NCBI RefSeq assembly: GCF_027579695.1
Contig: NC_083596.1
Coordinates: 14,554,798 to 14,618,797 of the forward strand
DNA: 64,000 bases
Source of the DNA: Neoarius graeffei
Taxonomy: Eukaryota; Chordata; Actinopteri; Siluriformes; Ariidae
Direction: 5' to 3'
Shown piece by piece: positions 1-11,236 of this stretch; positions within the stretch are counted from its first letter, which is position 1; every line of letters begins with the position of its first letter. A model generated the notes under the pieces. It was not told where the DNA came from and did no database searches. It worked only from the letters and a program-made list of their open reading frames with translations. The position numbers were made by a program, and so were the translations under genes.

Positions 1-936
1 CCTCCTTTGACCCATGTGCTCCGGGAGTCTCTGGTTTACTGTAGTAAAACAACAAGTGTCTTAGTAGTAATATTGGACGTCAATAAAAAAAAAAAAAAGA
101 CATTTGTTCTCAAACCGCAGCTGATTCCGTTTATGATCGGAGCGTATGATCTCAGCTTGGACATTTATGTTTGTAGGGAATATACACAATGCTCCTATTG
201 ACATGCTGTCAGTTTTAGGCCTTCAACAGAAACGAGAAAAAAAAACAAAAAAACACAATGTACTAATTCACGTGTCACCTTTTATAGCTTTAGTGATGGT
301 TCTGAAGCACTTGGCTATGGGAGATTAAAGGATGATTTATACTTGTTGTTAACTATCTGTACACGTATACAAGATGGCTGCCATTTGGATCGTTTGGCGT
401 GTCACTTGTGCACGTCCTCAAAAATCCATGCAACACGTCCACGTCGTGCAACAACAAACAGGCTTTCGTCTAAACCGGGGAACAGGGGCGCTGCGCCCTC
501 TTACTCTCGGCGTGCGCCCTCTTACCGAAATGCCGATTGAACCCCAAGTCACACTTAGGCCATGCACTTATATGCTACTGCACAACATGCAATCTTTCTC
601 AAAACGATCTTTTCTCCGTGAAAACATCCCAGCAACACCACGTGACAATGTGTCTGATCATCAAATACGTTATAATTACTCCAAAAATATTCCAATCATA
701 GCAGATACACCGCCAGACGGTGCAAAAACAATCCGAATTGGCGTTTTCCAGACTGAGGCGCCATGTTGTTTACTTGTCGCGGCTGCTCTCGCGAGATTTG
801 ACATGGGTTACATACAAGGTCAGCTGACTTGTAGAGCGAGATTTCTTGAGACTGAATGACCTTTCACCCACCGGCGCGGGAGCTTTTGACAGAAGTAGTT
901 CGCGAGTTGTTTTTGTTGACACTTAGGCATTTAAAG
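1..936. other. No recognised gene; presumed poldip2 intron 3
   Basis: Open frames of up to 161 codons occur here, but none resembles a family I recognise and none has convincing splice sites. If the poldip2 model is right, this lies inside its third intron. Confidence 0.4.
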
Positions 937-1176
937 ATGTCGTCCCGCGGCACAAAACGGAAGAAAGCCAAAGACTGTCCGGGACAGAAGAAGATTACGT
1001 CTTTCTTTTTCAATGTTGACAGACAATTTGTTACAATTTCCCTCTCAGATAGCCTCAGAATGTCCCAATGTAGCCTCAATTTTTCAAAGGCTTCGCACGG
1101 CCTTTTAATTCCGTCGCTTCGTTCCCTCGCCATGGTGAGCGCCCTCATACTAGATTTTTCTAGAAAAAAACCCTGA
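937..1176 (+). pseudogene. Possible transposon-derived N-terminal ORF with a PIP-box-like motif
   Basis: A 79-codon frame opens with ATG at 937. It has a basic N-terminus (residues RGTKRKKAK) followed by QKKITSFF, which fits the PCNA-interacting pattern Q-x-x-I-x-x-F-F. From general knowledge, basic starts with an ITSFF-like motif are frequent in fish hAT-type transposase genes. A hAT-like terminus (CAGGGTTTCCC) lies at 1423-1433. No zinc finger or catalytic core follows, so this is at best a first-exon remnant and could be chance. Confidence 0.25.
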
Positions 1177-1442
1177 TAAATGTAATAGTGGAAGTAGTAT
1201 CCGCTTGTTAAATCGGACATCAATAGCCATTTCCAGGGCCAAACGCCCTTTTAGTGTTGCCAACATGGAGACTGTCGCTAAATTTGGTGATTTTTTTTAG
1301 ACCCTTTCTTTAACCACTTTAATTTAAAAAAAGAAAAAAAAATACCTAGTGACTTTTTCAGCACACATTGGTGGCAGTCTTGAACTCGATACGGCTCTCC
1401 AGCTCACATCACAGCCGCTGTTCAGGGTTTCCCATACAGAGA

Positions 1443-1471
1443 CCATTGTGTGGCGCAGCGCCACACAATGG
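1443..1471. repeat. Perfect 14-bp inverted repeat with a 1-nt centre
   Basis: Left arm CCATTGTGTGGCGC and right arm GCGCCACACAATGG are exact reverse complements around one A. It lies just inside a CAGGGTTTCCC motif (1423-1433) that resembles hAT ends, so it may be the subterminal hairpin of a decayed hAT element. Confidence 0.85.
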
Positions 1472-1491
1472 ATTCCTATCACCACACAATC

Positions 1492-1865
1492 ATCTCATCT
1501 CATTATCTCTATCCGCTTTATCCTTCTACAGGGTCGCAGGCAAGCTGGAGCCTATCCCAGCTGACTACGGGCGAAAGGCAGGGTACACCCTGGACAAGTC
1601 GCCAGGTCATCACAGGGCTGACACATAGACACAGACAACCATTCACACCCACATTCACACCTACGCTCAATTTAGAGTCACCAGTTAACCTAACCTGCAT
1701 GTCTTTGGACTGTGGGGGAAACCGGAGCACCCGGAGGAAACCCACGCGGACACGGGGAGAACATGCAAACTCCACACAGAAAGGCCCTCGCCGGCCCCGG
1801 GGCTCGAACCCAGGACCTTCTTGCTGTGAGGCGACAGCGCTAACCACTACACCACCGTGCCGCCC
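1492..1865 (-). mobile_element. tRNA-derived SINE, family A, GATGA-tail subfamily
   Basis: Nearly full-length minus-strand copy of the most frequent repeat in the window. It has a tRNA-like head with A-box (GTGGTGTAGTGGTTAGCGC) and B-box (GGTTCGAGCCC) type sequences, a ~300 bp body, and a (GATGA)n tail. Flanking 11-bp repeats ACCACACAATC (1481-1491) and ACCGCACAATC (1866-1876) are the target-site duplication, with one mismatch. Confidence 0.9.
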
Positions 1866-1876
1866 ACCGCACAATC

Positions 1877-2997
1877 AGACTCACGATTTTGAAAAAAAAA
1901 ATTTAATTCCGTCGCGTATCGTTCTGTTCATTCATAGTGCTCTTTCTTCACGCGCGCACACACACCCACACACAGAGACAGAGAGAGCGAGAGAGAGACG
2001 GAGAGGCGTGTACACAGGCCTGCCGTTGCGCATATAGCCGGACTGCAAGTAGGCCTGTTAGGCTAATTAAAAATAATGCAGCCTTCCCGATTCGCCTTCC
2101 GACCCCTTATTTTAAAAGGTAGCCTACGTTGTACTTGTGATGAGCTTTATCATAGCCTTCTTGGCTTACATGAAACGGACATCCCTGAGTCAGGCTATAA
2201 ACCAATTTTGATGCATACAGTAGCAGCTTGACGCGAGGAACCGGCCTTATTGCATTATCCCGTTTATCCCGCTTCAGCATTCATGCAAGTTATTAATAAG
2301 GGCTTGACATTCACAATAAATAAGGATTTCCCACTAGCCTAATTTTATTATTATTTTGTTGTTACATTATACTATTTATTTCACTTTAGTATTGGTTGAG
2401 GTAAGTGTTGAGTTCAATATTTAAAATAAAAACCTCCAGCTTGTTTTTTGCAATTTATTCCTTGAATGTCAACTAAAGAATGATTGAAAGATTGCCACCA
2501 AAAAGGCAAAAAACTAAGGTAAAAACTAAACTTTAACTTCAATTTTGGTGAGTAAATTTTCATAAATTTAAAAGACAGGTTTTCCACCAACATCAAACCC
2601 AGCAAACTAATGGCCTGCCCTGTAACGTAAAGTTGGGTCGAGGAATGAAACCAGGCAGGGTTCTGGTAAAAATTGTTTTAGCTGTCTTCTCTTAAAGAAC
2701 TTAAAAGAATTTAGATTGAACTGAATAATCTCAAATGCTTCTTGTAGCTTTAAAATAGTCCCAGCAGGTGACTCTGAAGAAAAATACTGTGTGTTTGAAC
2801 ACCGCCCGCTGTAAACACTTTGCATACACCCCAATGACCGACTTCACCGACCGCCACGACACCACCGCGCACGATTCCCTCATCAGCACAGTGAAGCACC
2901 ACAAATTGCTACCTGGTCTGTGGGAAACACTGCTGTTATACGATTTCAGAAAGCAGGTTCACTTGACTCACAGCGTAATGCCTGATTTGCGTTTGCA
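1877..2997. other. No recognised gene
   Basis: AT-rich sequence with short CA and GA runs near 1960-2000. Only short open frames, none recognisable. Confidence 0.4.
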
Positions 2998-3000
2998 ACC

Positions 3001-3172
3001 ACTCGCTCGCCCCCAAGGTCCTGCCCACGACCACTCGCTCGCCCCCAAGGTCCTGCCCACAACCACTCGCTCGCCCCCAAGGTCCTGCCCACGACCACTC
3101 GCTCGCCCCCAAGGTCCTGCCCACAACCACTCGCTCGCCCCCAAGGTCCTGCCCACAACCACTCGCTGACCA
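3001..3172. repeat. 32-bp GC-rich minisatellite, five copies plus a partial
   Basis: The unit beginning ACTCGCTCGCCCCCAAGG recurs at 3001, 3033, 3065, 3097 and 3129, with a partial at 3161. Copies differ mainly at one position (CACGAC or CACAAC). Three overlapping minus-strand frames through it are repeat translations. Confidence 0.95.
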
Positions 3173-3367
3173 CCAATGTCTGTCACACCTTCTTGCGTCT
3201 TTGTTCTCAAATTTTCTTTTTCGAGATTTACATTTTATACGTACTCAAAGCAAGTTAACATTTTAATTCACGGCAACTGCATAGTTTTTGGACTCAGATC
3301 TATTTAAACAATGAGGGACGCAACACTGCAGCATGCTGAGAAGACAGAGCTTGGCCCTGGAAATATG

Positions 3368-4189
3368 CAGAGGTGGACAAAGTACCCAACTTCATCACTT
3401 AAGTCAAAGTACAGATCCCACCGGTCAAACGTTACTCCGATACAAGTAAAAGTTCTCCAGTCAATTTTTTTACTTAAGTTAAAGTACTTGCTTTGAAAAA
3501 TACTTAAGTATTAAAAGTAAATTTTCTGTTAACGCATCGTTGTATTATTGCCACAACGCTTACAAAACCTAATGCCGTTACCAAAGACAGAAATGTGAAT
3601 TCACAAAATGAACGCATGCTGTGCCATCATGGTGGTTAAGCTAGCTAGTCAGTGAAACTCCACCTGACATGCTAGCAAACACTTTTCAAACTCGAAATCA
3701 TATTGGGTAGCTAACGCTACTAGAAAAGAAAGATTTCTACATTCTGTTTATTTGGCAAGATTATGCTAAAACATATTTCCGAAAGGACTTCAGATAAGTT
3801 AATGTTATTCATGCTAGCGTAACTCCGTTTTTACATGCTAACTAACAGTGTCCAAGTTAACTAGCTACGCGTAAACGTTAGCCGTGGACAAGGCTACGGC
3901 AACTTGGCGGGCAAATCCATAGAAAGTCATTTGACTAACCCGACTGCATAGCAATTGCAACGTTATCGCTAGCTCTAAAAGCACAAACAACTTCATCTCA
4001 AGCTTTCTCTTGGAATAAAACGTTTATATGCCTCAATATGCTTCCGCAGGTCGGACGGCGAGTTTTTGTAGGCCGTGATGTAGTTTGTTTTTGGAAAACA
4101 AAACATTTAAAACGAAACGAATCTTTAATCCTTTCAGAAAACTGAAACATGGAAAACAAACCAACATCGTCTCTCAAATCGCTTACTTA
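3368..4189 (-). mobile_element. Truncated hAT-like element (CAGAGGTGGAC family)
   Basis: It begins CAGAGGTGGAC at 3368. This is the inverted counterpart of the right half of the complete element at 56780-57998, and homology runs to about 4150. The far terminus is missing, and a Harbinger-like element abuts at 4190. Confidence 0.75.
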
Positions 4190-4857
4190 TGGCCCTTTTC
4201 CACTACCCTTTTTCAGCTCACTTCAGCTCGCTTCAGCTCACTTCAGCCCAACACGGCTCGCGTTTCGACTACCAAAAACCAGCACGACTCAGCTCGCTTC
4301 AGCCCTGCTTAGCCCCTAAAACTCGCACCGTTTTGGAGTGGGGCTGAAGCGAGCCAAAGCGAGCCGAGTGGGGCTGGGGGCGTGAGCAGACACTCCCCTG
4401 TGCACTGATTGGTGAGGAGGAGTGTCCTCACATGCCCACACACGCCCCGCGAGCGCGCTGGGATCTATAAACACCGCAAACCCGGAAGGAGAAGAATTAC
4501 GAATTACGAGAATTTCTGAAGCCTTATGCGCCTCGCCTCATCTATACGCTCTTGCCAGTATCTGTCCGCGTTGTCGGTGACAACAAGCCACAGCACCAAG
4601 ACCAGCAACACTAACGACTCCATGTCCTCCATGTTTATTGTTTACTATTCGGGTCGTGAGACTACCGCTTAAAAGCTCACTGATGTCACTGTTTGCGCTG
4701 CTTAACGACATCACCTGACGTCCACCCACTTTCGCTAACTCCACCCAATGTGTCCACCCACTTCCAGCCAGCACGGTTCAGCGCGGTTGTAGTCGAAATG
4801 CAACTCCAACAGCCCCGCTCAGCCCGACTCAGCCGCGTTTGTAGTGGAAAAGCGGCA
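4190..4857 (+). mobile_element. Harbinger-like non-autonomous element, copy 1
   Basis: Terminal inverted repeats TGGCCCTTTTCCACTAC and, reading in from the right end, TGCCGCTTTTCCACTAC. It is flanked by TTA on both sides (4187-4189 and 4858-4860), matching the 3-bp TWA duplications of PIF/Harbinger. The interior carries AGCTC/GAGCC-rich subterminal repeats. A relic frame on the minus strand (4538-4774) is shared with the copies at 10177 and 35453. Confidence 0.8.
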
Positions 4858-4860
4858 TTA

Positions 4861-5185
4861 GACCACCACTGAGCATTAACACGAGCAGTTCTCCCATTAC
4901 AGTTAGTGTTTGAAACCCTTAATCCTATGAAAGGTCTATTTTGAGTACCAGTGTTCTGGATTTTCTAGATTAGAAAATATTTTTGAATACATGGTGAGAA
5001 AACACAGATCATGACAACAATTGTAAATGACTCTTATTGACAGTATATAAGCAAGTTAACTACTTCCTGTAAGTTTTATTTGTGTTAGTGCCTTTTACGT
5101 TTTCGGGTCTTTTATTTTGAAACTCTTCTGGCGCACTCTCATCTGAGAGTCAGCAACTTGCCCATCCGTGTTCACACGTGAAAGG
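4861..5185. other. No recognised gene
   Basis: AT-rich spacer between the Harbinger-like element and the next SINE; no recognisable feature. Confidence 0.4.
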
Positions 5186-5611
5186 CAGCTAATTAGGGCG
5201 TCGTGGCTCAGGTGGATAAGGCGCCATACAAGGGCAAATACAGCCCCAATTACATACCGTATAATGGCGCCCAAATTACGGGCTTGTCAAAAGGCCCAAA
5301 ATAGAACATTCGAAAATCGCCCAAATTAGAAGAAAAAAATCCTGTTTCATAAGGGTGGAGAACCCAAAATATTTTTAAATTATTGTTAAAATGTCATTTT
5401 TTGGCATATATATTTCAATTTGTTGTTCAGTCACTTCATAACATGAAGTGAACATGAAATGCGTCTAGCGATTACCGTAAACCGTGTCTGACGTCTGAAT
5501 GTCATAAAATATACTTCCTTTGTTCATGTTGTGAAATTCTCAACGATTCATGATAACACGTGACTGTCGGTTTGTGATACTGTTGATAGTATAGATTGAC
5601 AAGTGGTCTTC

Positions 5612-5767
5612 ATGCCGGGTCGTGGTAGACCTAAGACAACTGGTAAATCACATAATAAGAACAGCAGTTCATATATTCATGGAAAACGCACAATCGATGG
5701 CATTATTAAGTCTACAGGCGGGGGAATGGGGAGGTTTATAAATAAGTTTTATGGTATTTGTTGCTAG
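5612..5767 (+). pseudogene. 51-codon ORF with an AT-hook-like start, inside the hAT-like element
   Basis: ATG at 5612 opens a short frame starting MPGRGRPKTTGKS. GRGRPK matches the core of an AT-hook DNA-binding motif. It stops at 5765-5767. No downstream transposase is recognisable, so it is probably a first-exon remnant of the host transposon; chance cannot be excluded. Confidence 0.3.
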
Positions 5768-5964
5768 AATATATCTTGCACACAAATTTCTCTGTAGAAA
5801 ATGATTTAATTCTAAGAGTAACAACTTTAATTGTGTTGTTGAATGACTGTTATACTAATTATACTACTGGACCTATTATTAATATATGTAAAGACATACT
5901 ACAAACTATTATGTGGTTATATTATATATTGATATCTTGTTTTATTTTAATTGATATATTGTTG

Positions 5965-6337
5965 GGCGGCACGGTGGTGTAGTGGTTAGCGCTGTCGCCT
6001 CACAGCAAGAAGGTCCGGGTTCGAGCCCCGTGGCTGGCGAGGGCCTTTCTGTGTGGAGTTTGCATGTTCTCCCCGTGTCCGCGTGGGTTTCCTCCGGGTG
6101 CTCCGGTTTCCCCCACAGTCCAAAGACATGCAGGTTAGGTTAACTGGTGACTCTAAATCGACCGTAGGTGTGAATGTGAGTGTGAATGGTTGTCTGTGTC
6201 TATGTGTCAGCCCTGTGATGACCTGGCGACTTGTCCAGGGTGTACCCCGCCTTTCGCCCGTAGTCAGCTGGGATAGGCTCCAGCTTGCCTGCGACCCTGT
6301 AGAACAGGATAAAGCGGCTAGAGATGATGAGATGAGA
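5965..6337 (+). mobile_element. Family A SINE nested in the hAT-like element
   Basis: Full-length plus-strand copy, from GGCGGCACGG to a GATGAGATGAGA tail. An exact 13-bp target-site duplication, TGATATATTGTTG, lies at 5952-5964 and 6338-6350. It must be younger than the host element. Confidence 0.95.
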
Positions 6338-6973
6338 TGATATATTGTTGAATTGACATATTCTAGCTTTTTCAATACGCATCAATAGCTTAATTTAGAC
6401 AGATATATATGTCATATTTTTGATATATTGATTGTTCTAGATTATTGTTTCACTGTTTGAGATTTTAAAGTTCTCTGCTGCCCATACTCTTGTGCAAATA
6501 GATTGATATTACATATTGTTTCCCATTTTTCATGCATATAAAAAAAATTCATGAACTATTTTTATCTTTATTTATTCAGAATGTTGGAGAAAACTTTTGA
6601 CTTTTTAGATACAGCACTACTTTATACTTGCACATGATTATGTAATTTCTATTATTTTTATTGCTCGATATATTTATAATTGGTTAAAAAAATTACTAAA
6701 GATACGTCAAAAATTTTCGGCACGCTATGCGCGAAAATAGTAAAAAAAAAATTTTTTGGCTCGCTACACTCGCCATGGTGCCCAAATTAAAAACCCGTCT
6801 TTGCCCCGCCATACCATAAATCCGGGGACCCGGGTTCGATTCCAACCCGAGGTCATTTCCCAATTCCTCCCTGTCTCTCTCCCGCTCATTTCCTGTCTCT
6901 ACACTGTCCTATCCAATAAAGGTGGAAAAAGCCCAAAAAAAATCTTTAAAAAAAAAAAGGCAGCCAGCTAATT

Positions 6974-7982
6974 GAAGAGTGTACGGAAGGAAAAGGTGTT
7001 TTGAAGACATTGCCATGCAATGTAAAGTTTCATTACGGATAATTAAGCGCCGAGCTGGAAATGGGAACAAAGTATTGTGTGTTTCAACTTGTTTTATGAC
7101 TGTTTGCTGTGACATGTTATCCTAATTAACCGCCGAAAGGGTGTTTACATATATCGTCGTTGTATTAGCCATGCTAATGTTAGCTTATGTGAAAGGGTGC
7201 TATATGGATAAGCTGTAATGTCGTGTTAATGCTGGTTTTCTAGCTTTTCATGGGCTTTGACCGATTTATATGATGAATATTTGATAAATGTCCACGTGTG
7301 GTTAACTGGCATTATGGAAATGTTTATGCCTGTAAAAGCTAATTTCATTTTATTTATCCATCTGCAGCTCTTACGGTGTTTGTGAAGGAAAGGAAGTATA
7401 TTTGTGTTCAAATTAAAGATGACGGCTGAACATAAATAAATGCCTCTTGAAACATCACTAAGCTTATCATTGTCTGGCTGGGCTTCGCTATCACAATCTC
7501 GCTGACAGCTGAAAGTTCTAAAGAGAAACGGAGCTCGTCAGTCTGTTTAACAGTACCGTCCATGAAATCGTTAAACATTACAGCTTGTCTGGGAAAGCAG
7601 AAGGACAGGGATGTTTTGACTCTCATGTGCCATTGAATGGACGCCACTTTTAATCCTCCAGACTCGCGTAAGTTACGCAAGCATGCATACAAACAACGAT
7701 CACAGAAGCTGCGCATGTACACATGGTAAGGTATAGCGAAGTGAATTATATTTGCACCTTTAGAGATGTTCCTGAATTCCCAAATGTCTCAAAAATTGTT
7801 GAATAGTTTAAGTGAAAAAAAACCCAACAATTAATCAGATTTAAAGTTTGCATCTGCACTCCTAATTGTAATATAAACCTATGAATTTGATTACAGGAAA
7901 AAATTCCCTCAAAGAACAAATCCAACATGTACAGGGAGTGTGAGAGACATTTTACTCAAAACTGATGAGGACTGGTGTTCAC
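6974..7982. other. poldip2 intron 3 sequence, no recognised gene
   Basis: Non-repetitive sequence left of poldip2 exon 3. A 104-codon minus-strand frame (7408-7722) resembles no POLDIP2 sequence and lacks evident splice context. Exon 4 was not found here. Confidence 0.4.
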
Positions 7983-8080
7983 CTGTCGGATGCTGGAGGT
8001 GTGATGTCACGGTCGTAAAGTCGGGCGTGCCAGGGGAACAAGACGATGCCTCTGTAGCCAAACACACTGTGCAGGAACAA
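7983..8080 (-). CDS. poldip2: poldip2 exon 3 (polymerase delta-interacting protein 2)
   Basis: This 98-nt exon encodes LFLHSVFGYRGIVLFPWHAR and continues LYDRDITPPASD, closely matching the start of the YccV-like domain of vertebrate POLDIP2. The acceptor is TTCGTTCCAG just above 8080. The donor GTGAAC begins at 7982. It enters in phase 0, directly continuing exon 2, and leaves in phase 2. The next exon should begin by finishing the codon AG-. No exon 4 was seen in the remaining ~8 kb, so intron 3 probably runs off the left edge of the window. Confidence 0.92.
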
Positions 8081-8433
8081 CTGGAACGAAAACGCACAAC
8101 CTTTATCAAAACTAAGGCTCCGACTGACTAATTATTTTGAAAATCAATTAATCTAATGCTTAGTCACCAATTGCTTGGATTATTATAAAAATATTTCTGC
8201 CCAGAATTATAATTATTACTGATATCAAGCAACCAGAATATCATCAAATACTTATGTTCATCAATCACGTTTTAAATCAGACACACAACCTCATAAGATT
8301 ATGGGATCCTGTACATTCTTACTGCTCCTGCACACTTATTTACACCTATACTTCCAATGACCAACAAGCCATTACGTGAGGGTCTTCCCAAGATTTCAAA
8401 GCCCTGATTGAGTCGAATTCAAAATAAATAAAT
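8081..8433. other. poldip2 intron 2 sequence, no feature recognised
   Basis: AT-rich intronic sequence between exon 3 and a palindrome; no gene or repeat recognised. Confidence 0.4.
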
Positions 8434-8589
8434 ATATATTATTTACCAGCTGGGAGGTCCGTATGGTGAAATACCGTGACCGAGGTCTTGAAAGTACTGA
8501 GCGAGCCCCTCTGGGCCGAGGTCAGTATTCAAGACCGAGGTCGCGGTATTTCACCATACAGATCAACCTTAAGCTGGTAAATAATATAT
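8434..8589. repeat. ~155-bp imperfect palindrome
   Basis: The left side (ATATTATTTACCAGCT, then GTATGGTGAAATACC) is mirrored on the right (GGTATTTCACCATAC, then AGCTGGTAAATAATAT). A similar GGTCCGTATCC and TACCAGCTG block recurs at about 9970-10070. The two may be ends of one foldback-type element. Confidence 0.75.
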
Positions 8590-8665
8590 TTATTTTTTTC
8601 TTTACCAAATTCTAACAGAAAACGAGAGCGCCCGAAAGGGAAAACCGAGCCGAGGCGAGCCACCA

Positions 8666-9233
8666 TTTTGAATCCTCATTCACGGCTGTAATGCAAATGG
8701 CTTCCTCCTCGGTATACAAGTGCACTTCCATGGCAGGAAAAAAAACTACGTTTTGCCACCTATGTAGTCCCCTATTTATACAAAACTGAGTCATTCAGGA
8801 TTCAGCCATGTTTTTGCTCGGCGTTAGCAAGTTACAGGGTTTTAGCTTTCTCCTGAAATGTTTTCTTATAGTTTGTCTTCCTCAGGGTAGTAAAACTCGC
8901 TTTCGCTGTGAACACTGTTATCGCGATCCATGATGTAAAATTAATGCTGTTTTGAATCCTCATTCACGGCTGTAATGCAAATGGCTTCCTCCTCGGTATA
9001 CAAGTGCACTTCCATGGCAGGAAAAAAACTACGTTTTGCCGCCTATGTAGTCTCCTATTTATACAAATAGGAGTCATTCAGCCATGTTTTTGCTCGGCAT
9101 TAGCAAGTTACAGGTTTTTAGCTTTCTCCTGAAATGTTTTCTTTTATTTCTTCTTCCTCAGGGCAGTAAAACTCGCTTTCACTGTGAACACTGTCGTTAT
9201 CGCTATCCATGCTGTAAAATTAATGCTATTCTC
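8666..9233. repeat. Direct duplication, unit ~284 bp
   Basis: The stretch starting TTTTGAATCCTCATTCACGG at 8666 recurs at 8950 with a few substitutions and small indels. This is a simple tandem duplication inside the repeat complex. Confidence 0.9.
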
Positions 9234-9279
9234 CTGAGAAATGCTGGCAAAAATTTATGATTTTTGATAATCTTATAAG

Positions 9280-9878
9280 AGTGATTCCACGCTTATGGGT
9301 ACTGAAATGGGGACATGAACTTATTTTTAAAAATTCACCTAAAACCATTTCTTTTTTTTACCATCAGGTCACAAAACATGTAATCTTTAATGAATGATAT
9401 GTTAAAAGATAACTTTAATTTTCTGAGATGTAATAAAAACATATTTATATGCCAAAGTCAGAACGTAACAGAAGTGTTGTGGATATATATATTCTCAATT
9501 TTAACAATGTAGAATTACTTTTTGAAACATAGGAAGGTGATGTTTTAGCAAATATAATTAATAAACATGTGTAGTAGAATAAACATACACATTCTTTCAA
9601 TAAGATTAACATGGTATAGAGCTAGATTGTAATTAATTTGTAACAGACGCGAGATGGACAATCGTAACAGAAGTAATGTAACAGACATCATTTTGGAACT
9701 CATAGGCTTAACTTTGGCATATAAATATGTTTTTATTACATCTCAGAAAATTAAAGTTATCTTTTAACATATCATTCATTAAAGATTGCATGTTTTGTGA
9801 CCTGATGGTAAAAAAAGAAATGGTTTTAGGTGAATAAGTTCATGTCCCCATTTCAGTACCCATAAGCGTGGAATCACT
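9280..9878. mobile_element. MITE-like element with ~170-180 bp terminal inverted repeats
   Basis: The left arm 9280-9458 begins AGTGATTCCACGCTTATGGG, and its inverted copy fills 9711-9878, ending GCGTGGAATCACT. The ~250 bp between the arms is AT-rich and non-coding. No clear target-site duplication was found, so the superfamily is unassigned. Confidence 0.8.
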
Positions 9879-10176
9879 CATAAGTAAATCTTATTTAAAA
9901 AAAAAAAAAGATAAATATTGACAAAAAAAATGCTACTATGTTTGTTGTTGTGAACGAGCGAGTCGCCAGAGGTCCGTATCCAGGGTCCGTATCCTACGAT
10001 ACGGACCCGCTCGCTAGCCAATCAGAGCGCAGGATTTGGACTGCGAAAAAAATAAAGGCCTTTATCTACCAGCTGTCTGACTAACCGAAATACTTGGATG
10101 CTAAATTTATTTTGATTGCCATATTTGCACAAAATGAATCATTTGTGTGTGGAATCGACTTTAGGGTTGACTCTTA

Positions 10177-10852
10177 TGCCGCTTTTCCACTACAAACGCG
10201 GCTGAGTCGGGCTGAGCCATGCCGTGCTGAGTCGGGCTGAGTGGGGCTGTTGGAGTTGCATTTCGACTACAACCACGCTGAACCGTGCTGGCTGGAAGTG
10301 GGTGGACACATTGGGTGGAGTTAGCGAAAGTGGGTGGACGTCACGTGATGTCGTTAAGCAGCGCAAACAGTGACATCAGTGAGCTTTTAAGCGGTAGTCT
10401 TACAACCCGGAGAGTAAACAATAAACATGGAGGACATGGAGTCGTTAGTGTTGCTGGTCTTGGTGCTGTGGCTTATTGTCACCGACAACGCCAACAGATA
10501 CTGGCAAGAGCGTATAGATGAGGCGAGGCGCATAAGGCTTCATAATTCTCGTAATTCTCCTTCTTCCGGGTTTGCGGTGTTTACAGATCCCAGCGTGCTC
10601 GCGGGGCGTGTGTGGGCATGTGAGGACACTCCTCCTCACCAATCAGTGCACAGGGGAGTGTCTTCTCACGCCCCCAGCCTCACTCGGCACGGTTTGGCTC
10701 GCTTCAGCCCTACTCCAAAACGGTGCGAGTTTTAGGGGCTGAGCAGGGCTGAAGCGAGCTGAGTCGTGCTGTTTTTTTGGTAGTCGAAACGCGAGCCGTG
10801 TCGGGCTGAAGTGAGCTGAAGCGAGCTGAAAAAGGGTAGTGGAAAAGGGCCA
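10177..10852 (-). mobile_element. Harbinger-like non-autonomous element, copy 2
   Basis: Opposite orientation to copy 1: TGCCGCTTTTCCACTAC at the left end and GTAGTGGAAAAGGGCCA at the right, flanked by TTA at 10174-10176 and 10853-10855. A 102-codon plus-strand frame from ATG 10427 (MEDMESLVLLVLVLWLIV...) is the most intact form of a frame broken in the other copies. It may be the first exon of the parental element. Confidence 0.85.
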
Positions 10853-10855
10853 TTA

Positions 10856-11154
10856 GTTTTCAGCACCTGGAATCAGGGAATCGACTCCCAAAGCCTTCGA
10901 TGTGAACTGAGAGCAGTATAACTTGAGACACACTATATAATATGAAAACTGTAGTATTTAATAAATAGCTTACCTGCTTACAAGTTAATCGATTCAGACA
11001 GATTCGGTACTTGTGGTGTGAAACGAGGTAGGGTGCGCCATAGCGTGCTCCATAAAATAGACCAACTAATCAATTATGGCATTCACGATTTTTCTGAACA
11101 CGTAGTGTTTCTGATGGTATCTTACTGAGAACGGATGTGTGTGTAAACCCTTAC
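10856..11154. other. poldip2 intron 2, exon-proximal part
   Basis: No repeat or gene recognised between the Harbinger-like element and poldip2 exon 2. Confidence 0.4.
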
Positions 11155-11236
11155 CTGTCCCGTTTCATATTTGCCATGCTGCTTTGGGGCTTCAAACACT
11201 CCCACTGTCTCTAGCACCTTCCCTTCTGCCCTGTTA
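11155..11236 (-). CDS. poldip2: poldip2 exon 2
   Basis: An 82-nt exon. Its first base T completes the arginine codon left open by exon 1 (CG|T). It then encodes NRAEGKVLETVGVFEAPKQ and HGKYETGQ. Human POLDIP2 has nearly the same sequence at this place, beginning NRPEGKVLE. The acceptor is TTTGGTCAG above 11236. The donor GTAAGG starts at 11154, and the exon ends in phase 0. The join to exons 1 and 3 is in frame without adjustment, which is the strongest evidence for the gene. Confidence 0.95.

Larger units (their letters stand above)
5230..6806 (+). mobile_element. hAT-like element inserted in the SINE
   Basis: Bounded by exact 8-bp repeats CGCCATAC (5222-5229 and 6807-6814), typical of hAT insertions. 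The ends share GGGCAAA (left, after AA) and TTTGCCC (right), with related CCCAAATTA motifs just inside each end. The interior is AT-rich and holds an AT-hook-like ORF and a later SINE. Weak terminal repeats keep the superfamily call tentative. Confidence 0.65.
5195..6964 (+). mobile_element. tRNA-derived SINE (second type), split by a hAT-like element
   Basis: The head GGGCGTCGTGGCTCAGGTGG is A-box-like. After the insertion at 5230-6806 the SINE resumes with a B-box (GGTTCGATTCC) at about 6833-6843, a pyrimidine-rich body and an A-rich tail. Flanking CAGCTAATT repeats at 5186-5194 and 6965-6973 are its target-site duplication. Its sequence differs from family A. The head resembles a tRNA but is not a functional gene. 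Confidence 0.85.

Noticed and set aside
1518-1874. Cysteine- and proline-rich frames of 60-200 codons in SINEs, on both strands
   Set aside because: They are translations of family A SINE copies; the same peptide appears at every copy.
2936-3210. Gly/Trp-rich repeat protein on the minus strand
   Set aside because: It is a translation of the 32-bp minisatellite. All three frames are open because of base composition.
5195-5240. tRNA gene starting GGGCGTCGTGGCTCAGGTGG
   Set aside because: The matching 3' half is 1.6 kb away across a transposon, and the unit has a SINE body and A-rich tail with a target duplication.
7408-7722. 104-codon frame as poldip2 exon 4
   Set aside because: No resemblance to the expected POLDIP2 sequence after exon 3, and no acceptor completing the phase-2 codon.
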